This document shows positions 61,760 to 64,000 of a stretch of DNA of 64,000 nucleotides, piece after piece. The DNA is taken from assembly GCF_019972155.1 (NCBI RefSeq), contig NZ_BOVL01000007.1, forward strand, positions 62,001-126,000, read 5' to 3'. The stretch comes from Bradyrhizobium sp. RD5-C2. GTDB lineage: Bacteria > Pseudomonadota > Alphaproteobacteria > Rhizobiales > Xanthobacteraceae. Numbering within the stretch: the first letter of the stretch is position 1; each line of letters begins with the position of its first letter. The notes under the pieces are model-generated. The model worked only from the letters and a program-made list of their open reading frames with translations. It did not search any database and was not told the origin of the DNA. A program made the translations under genes and the position numbers.

Positions 61760-61903
61760 CGGGGGATGCCTGCTGCGAGGCGCGAGCGGCGGGCTCCGCG
61801 CGCGTCTCGTGCCTGGATGTCCCGTGCGCGAAGTTCATGACCCCAGAGGTAATGGAACGCCCGCAGCATTGGTCTATCGTCGCGCGACACACGGAGGCGG
61901 GCG

Positions 61904-62356
61904 ATGCTGTATGCGGAAGATCTCACCGAGGGCCAGACATTCCAGCTCGGCACCTACACCATCGGCGAAGCCGAGATTATGGAGTTCGCCGGCAAATATG
62001 ATCCGGTGCCGATCCATACCGATCCCGTCGCGGCTGCGGCGGGCCCGTTCGGCGGCCTGATCGCAAGCGGCTTCAACACCATCGCGATCTATCAACGGCT
62101 CGTCGTGGAGGCGATCTGGACCAAGGTGGCGGGCATCGTCGGGCGGAGCTTCGAGATCCGTTTGCCGAGCCCTGTCCGCCCGGGCGCCACGCTCACCGGG
62201 CAATCCCGGATCCAGAAGATCACCATCAGACCGGAGCGGCGCGACGCCGTCGTGATCTTCAAGACCGAGCTCGTCAACGACGAGCAGCGCCCCGTCCTTG
62301 TCCTGGTTCTCGATGCGCTGATCCACATGCGGCCGGCGGAGCAGCAGCGGACATAA
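61904..62356 (+). CDS. MaoC-family dehydratase, single hot-dog
   Basis: 150 residues. YAEDLTEGQTFQLGTYTIGE, then EAEIMEFAGKYDPVPIHTDP with the catalytic Asp and His of the hydratase motif, AGPFGGLIASGFNTIAIYQR and FEIRLPSPVRPGATLTGQSR. A single-domain R-hydratase that should act as a dimer on 2-enoyl-CoA (PhaJ-like). Smaller than the double-domain protein at 45839 and not near it, so a different role. GGAGGCGGGCG precedes the ATG. Confidence 0.9.
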   Translation: MLYAEDLTEGQTFQLGTYTIGEAEIMEFAGKYDPVPIHTDPVAAAAGPFGGLIASGFNTIAIYQRLVVEAIWTKVAGIVGRSFEIRLPSPVRPGATLTGQSRIQKITIRPERRDAVVIFKTELVNDEQRPVLVLVLDALIHMRPAEQQRT

Positions 62357-62501
62357 CCTCTGCCAGGATCGATCTGGCCGCCCGGCAATGCTGCGGCTAC
62401 CATGGCAAGCCTGCCCCGAACTGGGCGTATCAATGACGTCGTCCTGATATGGCCGGACCGCCGGGCGGCAAATTCGTCGATACGGTTGCAAGACGGATGG
62501 T

Positions 62502-62930
62502 GTGGGCGTGAAGCGCAGCAAGCAGACGCGCGGCGAGATCGAAGCCAAGCAGCACAAGGCTGAGGAATGGCGTCGCACGCTGGCTCAACGCGCCGCCGAA
62601 CGGCTGCGCATGCGCGACTACAAGATCGCGCTGGCGCGCGACGAGGTTCCGGTGGTCACGAGCCAGCTCGCACCCACGAACAGCTATTCGATTCCTGATT
62701 TCGTCGAACGCGGAACCTATCGGCCCGAGCCGTTCGTCTGCAAGGATTGCGGCGTTGCCGAGGTCTGGACGCCGTTGCAGCAGAAATGGTGGTACGAGAC
62801 TGCCAAGGGCGACGTGTTCACCAAGGCCGTGCGCTGCCGGGCCTGCCGCACCAGGGCGCGCGCACGCAAATCCGCCGCCCGCCGCGTGCATCTGGAAGGG
62901 CTCGCGAGGAAGAAGCCTTCTGCCACGTAG
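62502..62930 (+). CDS. Zinc-ribbon protein
   Basis: 142 residues from a GTG at 62502 (internal GTG at 62508 also possible). A basic helical N-terminus (QTRGEIEAKQHKAEEWRRTL) precedes a zinc ribbon with CKDCG and, after a WTPLQQKWWYETAKGDVFTK segment, CRACRTRARARK. The layout is that of the probable zinc-ribbon domain family in which two CxxC pairs hold zinc and the Trp/Tyr cluster packs against it. May bind nucleic acid or ribosomes; unknown. Confidence 0.82.
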   Translation: MGVKRSKQTRGEIEAKQHKAEEWRRTLAQRAAERLRMRDYKIALARDEVPVVTSQLAPTNSYSIPDFVERGTYRPEPFVCKDCGVAEVWTPLQQKWWYETAKGDVFTKAVRCRACRTRARARKSAARRVHLEGLARKKPSAT

Positions 62931-63131
62931 CGAGCCGTTGCGCCTCGCGTCGGCCACTTACACACAGCGATGGATCTGGAACCCGCGCGCACGCGGTCAA
63001 TGCGTCGCGCGTGCGGAACGTTTCGTGGCCTGATCGGTTCGAGACTTCGAAGCCTCCGGCGAGGGGTGCGGGCGGGGAGGAACCAGCCAGGGAAACATCC
63101 AAGGCCGGAACCAACAAAGAAGGAACAGCGG

Positions 63132-63425
63132 ATGAAGCTCAATTCCACGCAAGTCAAGCAGACCATGACGCAACTGAACGCGCAGGTGCTTCCGGATGAT
63201 CATCCGGCGGTGGCGCAGCTGAACAGCGTGTTCGGCGAGCACACATTCTTCGTCGACACCACGGGGCTCAAGGTCCTCGAACCCGCCCAGAGCTCCGACA
63301 TGTCGGGGCAGACCGGTGAGGTGGTTAGCCTTGCCGAGTGGAGCGATCCGGAGCTGACGTCGCTGCGGCCGCACGAGCCCGAACCGACCGGCGTGCTCGT
63401 CACGATTGAACCCAGCAAGCACTAA
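63132..63425 (+). CDS. Small hypothetical protein
   Basis: 97 residues from the ATG at 63132 (GAAGGAAC upstream). No signal or membrane segment. It begins MKLNSTQVKQTMTQLNAQVL, then DDHPAVAQLNSVFGEHTFFV, a Gly-Leu-Lys-Val turn and an acidic C-terminus with LTSLRPHEPEPTG. Probably a small alpha/beta protein; rhizobial homologues are uncharacterised. No functional hint from neighbours. Confidence 0.75.
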   Translation: MKLNSTQVKQTMTQLNAQVLPDDHPAVAQLNSVFGEHTFFVDTTGLKVLEPAQSSDMSGQTGEVVSLAEWSDPELTSLRPHEPEPTGVLVTIEPSKH

Positions 63426-63597
63426 CGCGATTCAATCGGATCATGCTCTGAGTGCCGCATCGAGCGGCACCGCAATCGGCCTTCTTGATGGCGACAGTCT
63501 CCAACGTCACATCAAGAGGTGTCGAAAGTCACATGGCAAATCAGCGCCGCCTGCGTATGCATCGGTTCGAGATGGGTATCCAGGCGGTGAGGGCCAG

Positions 63598-63969
63598 ATG
63601 GGGATCGTGCGGCGCTGGAGCTCTGACGAGGACGAGAAGCTCAGAGAACTCGCCAGGGCCGGCAAGAACGCTCTCGAGATCAGCAACGAACTGACCCGCA
63701 GCGCATCGGCCGTGCGCCGCCGCGCCGAGGTGCTGTCGGTCCTCATTATGGCCAAGGCGTTTCGCGCGCGCCCCTCGCATGTCGCCACCCATCTCGAAAG
63801 GGTCGCGATCGACGCGATCCGACATCGCCGGCCGTTTCCCGCGGGCGTCGGCCCCAGCACCATTGCCGGAATGATCGAGAAGGGCTGGATCCTGCCGGAG
63901 ATGGGGCGGAAATATCGCGTCACCGATGCCGGCGTGGAGGCCGTGCGCCGGAAGATCCCGAGCGGGTGA
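63598..63969 (+). CDS. Myb/SANT-like DNA-binding protein
   Basis: 123 residues from the ATG at 63598 (GTGAGGG upstream). N-terminal helix-turn-helix of the SANT/Myb type: RRWSSDEDEKLRELARAGKN followed by ALEISNELTRSASAVRRRAE. The C-terminal half (GPSTIAGMIEKGWILPEMGR, KYRVTDAGVEAVRRKIPSG) looks like a winged-helix-like second DNA-binding or protein contact. It probably regulates transcription. Longer in-frame starts to 63406 lack coding character. Confidence 0.78.
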   Translation: MGIVRRWSSDEDEKLRELARAGKNALEISNELTRSASAVRRRAEVLSVLIMAKAFRARPSHVATHLERVAIDAIRHRRPFPAGVGPSTIAGMIEKGWILPEMGRKYRVTDAGVEAVRRKIPSG

Positions 63970-64000
63970 GGGCAGCGCAGCAACGGTTCGTGCCAGCCGG

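Noticed and set aside
1..64000. tRNA, rRNA, CRISPR array, integrase or insertion sequence
   Set aside because: Looked for by eye on both strands; no cloverleaf with a T-loop, no regularly spaced repeats with unique spacers and no transposase or integrase text were found. A covariance-model search would be decisive.

Overview
The window looks like chromosomal DNA of a Bradyrhizobium-type alphaproteobacterium (Nitrobacteraceae). The basis is high G+C, strong G/C bias at third codon positions, secreted proteins typical of the group (Gly/Val-rich and His/Trp-rich small exported proteins), an ATP12 chaperone, MocR and IclR regulators, and many intergenic palindromic repeats of the kind scattered through rhizobial genomes. 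I see no tRNA, rRNA, CRISPR array, insertion sequence, prophage or symbiosis genes. The genus is an inference from pattern recognition, not from a search.

Layout. 1-5.5 kb: 3' part of an autotransporter, a frameshifted secreted esterase, an RluA-type pseudouridine synthase and a secreted amidohydrolase. 6.2-11 kb: a + strand run of glutaminase, DHA2-type MFS transporter, HdeD and a second exported amidohydrolase, with a good sigma-70-like promoter in front; glutaminase plus HdeD suggests acid or ammonia physiology. 11-18 kb: a secreted metallo-beta-lactamase-fold hydrolase, a membrane protein, an acetyltransferase, then a tightly coupled pair (multicopper oxidase then phospholipase-C-type phosphoesterase, 1-nt overlap). 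18-22 kb: IclR regulator, class V aminotransferase and dicarboxylate/amino-acid symporter in one direction. 22-27 kb: ATP12 chaperone, an orphan FliK-like/FlhB-C-terminal pair joined by an ATGA overlap, a class D beta-lactamase and an exported carboxymuconolactone decarboxylase-family protein. 27-30 kb: a MocR regulator and a divergent DMT transporter with a striking tandem direct repeat between them.

30-40 kb: propionyl-CoA carboxylase beta subunit, several small hypothetical proteins, a cupin, a Tat-like His/Trp-rich protein, an ArsR regulator divergent from a NIPSNAP / ABM monooxygenase / PEP-mutase-family series, a TRIC-type channel and a tri-heme cytochrome c. 40-49.6 kb: the main metabolic block, all + strand: a single-chain indolepyruvate ferredoxin oxidoreductase followed by thiolase-like protein, DUF35 Zn-ribbon/OB protein, MaoC dehydratase, SDR dehydrogenase, DHDPS-family aldolase and NUDIX hydrolase. 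This reads as an acyl-CoA side-chain degradation pathway whose substrate cannot be told from sequence.

49.7-64 kb: alpha/beta hydrolase coupled to an EamA exporter, a Bug-type binding protein, a large PAS histidine kinase with no adjacent regulator, an SMP-30/gluconolactonase-like protein, a GrlR-like protein, a VOC protein, several exported or membrane-anchored hypotheticals, FolD, a small MaoC protein, a zinc-ribbon protein and a Myb/SANT-like DNA-binding protein. The most interesting items are the MocR operator-like repeat, the thiolase/DUF35 block with the fused oxidoreductase, the orphan FliK/FlhB-C pair, the class D beta-lactamase with an altered SxV motif, and the glutaminase-HdeD cluster.
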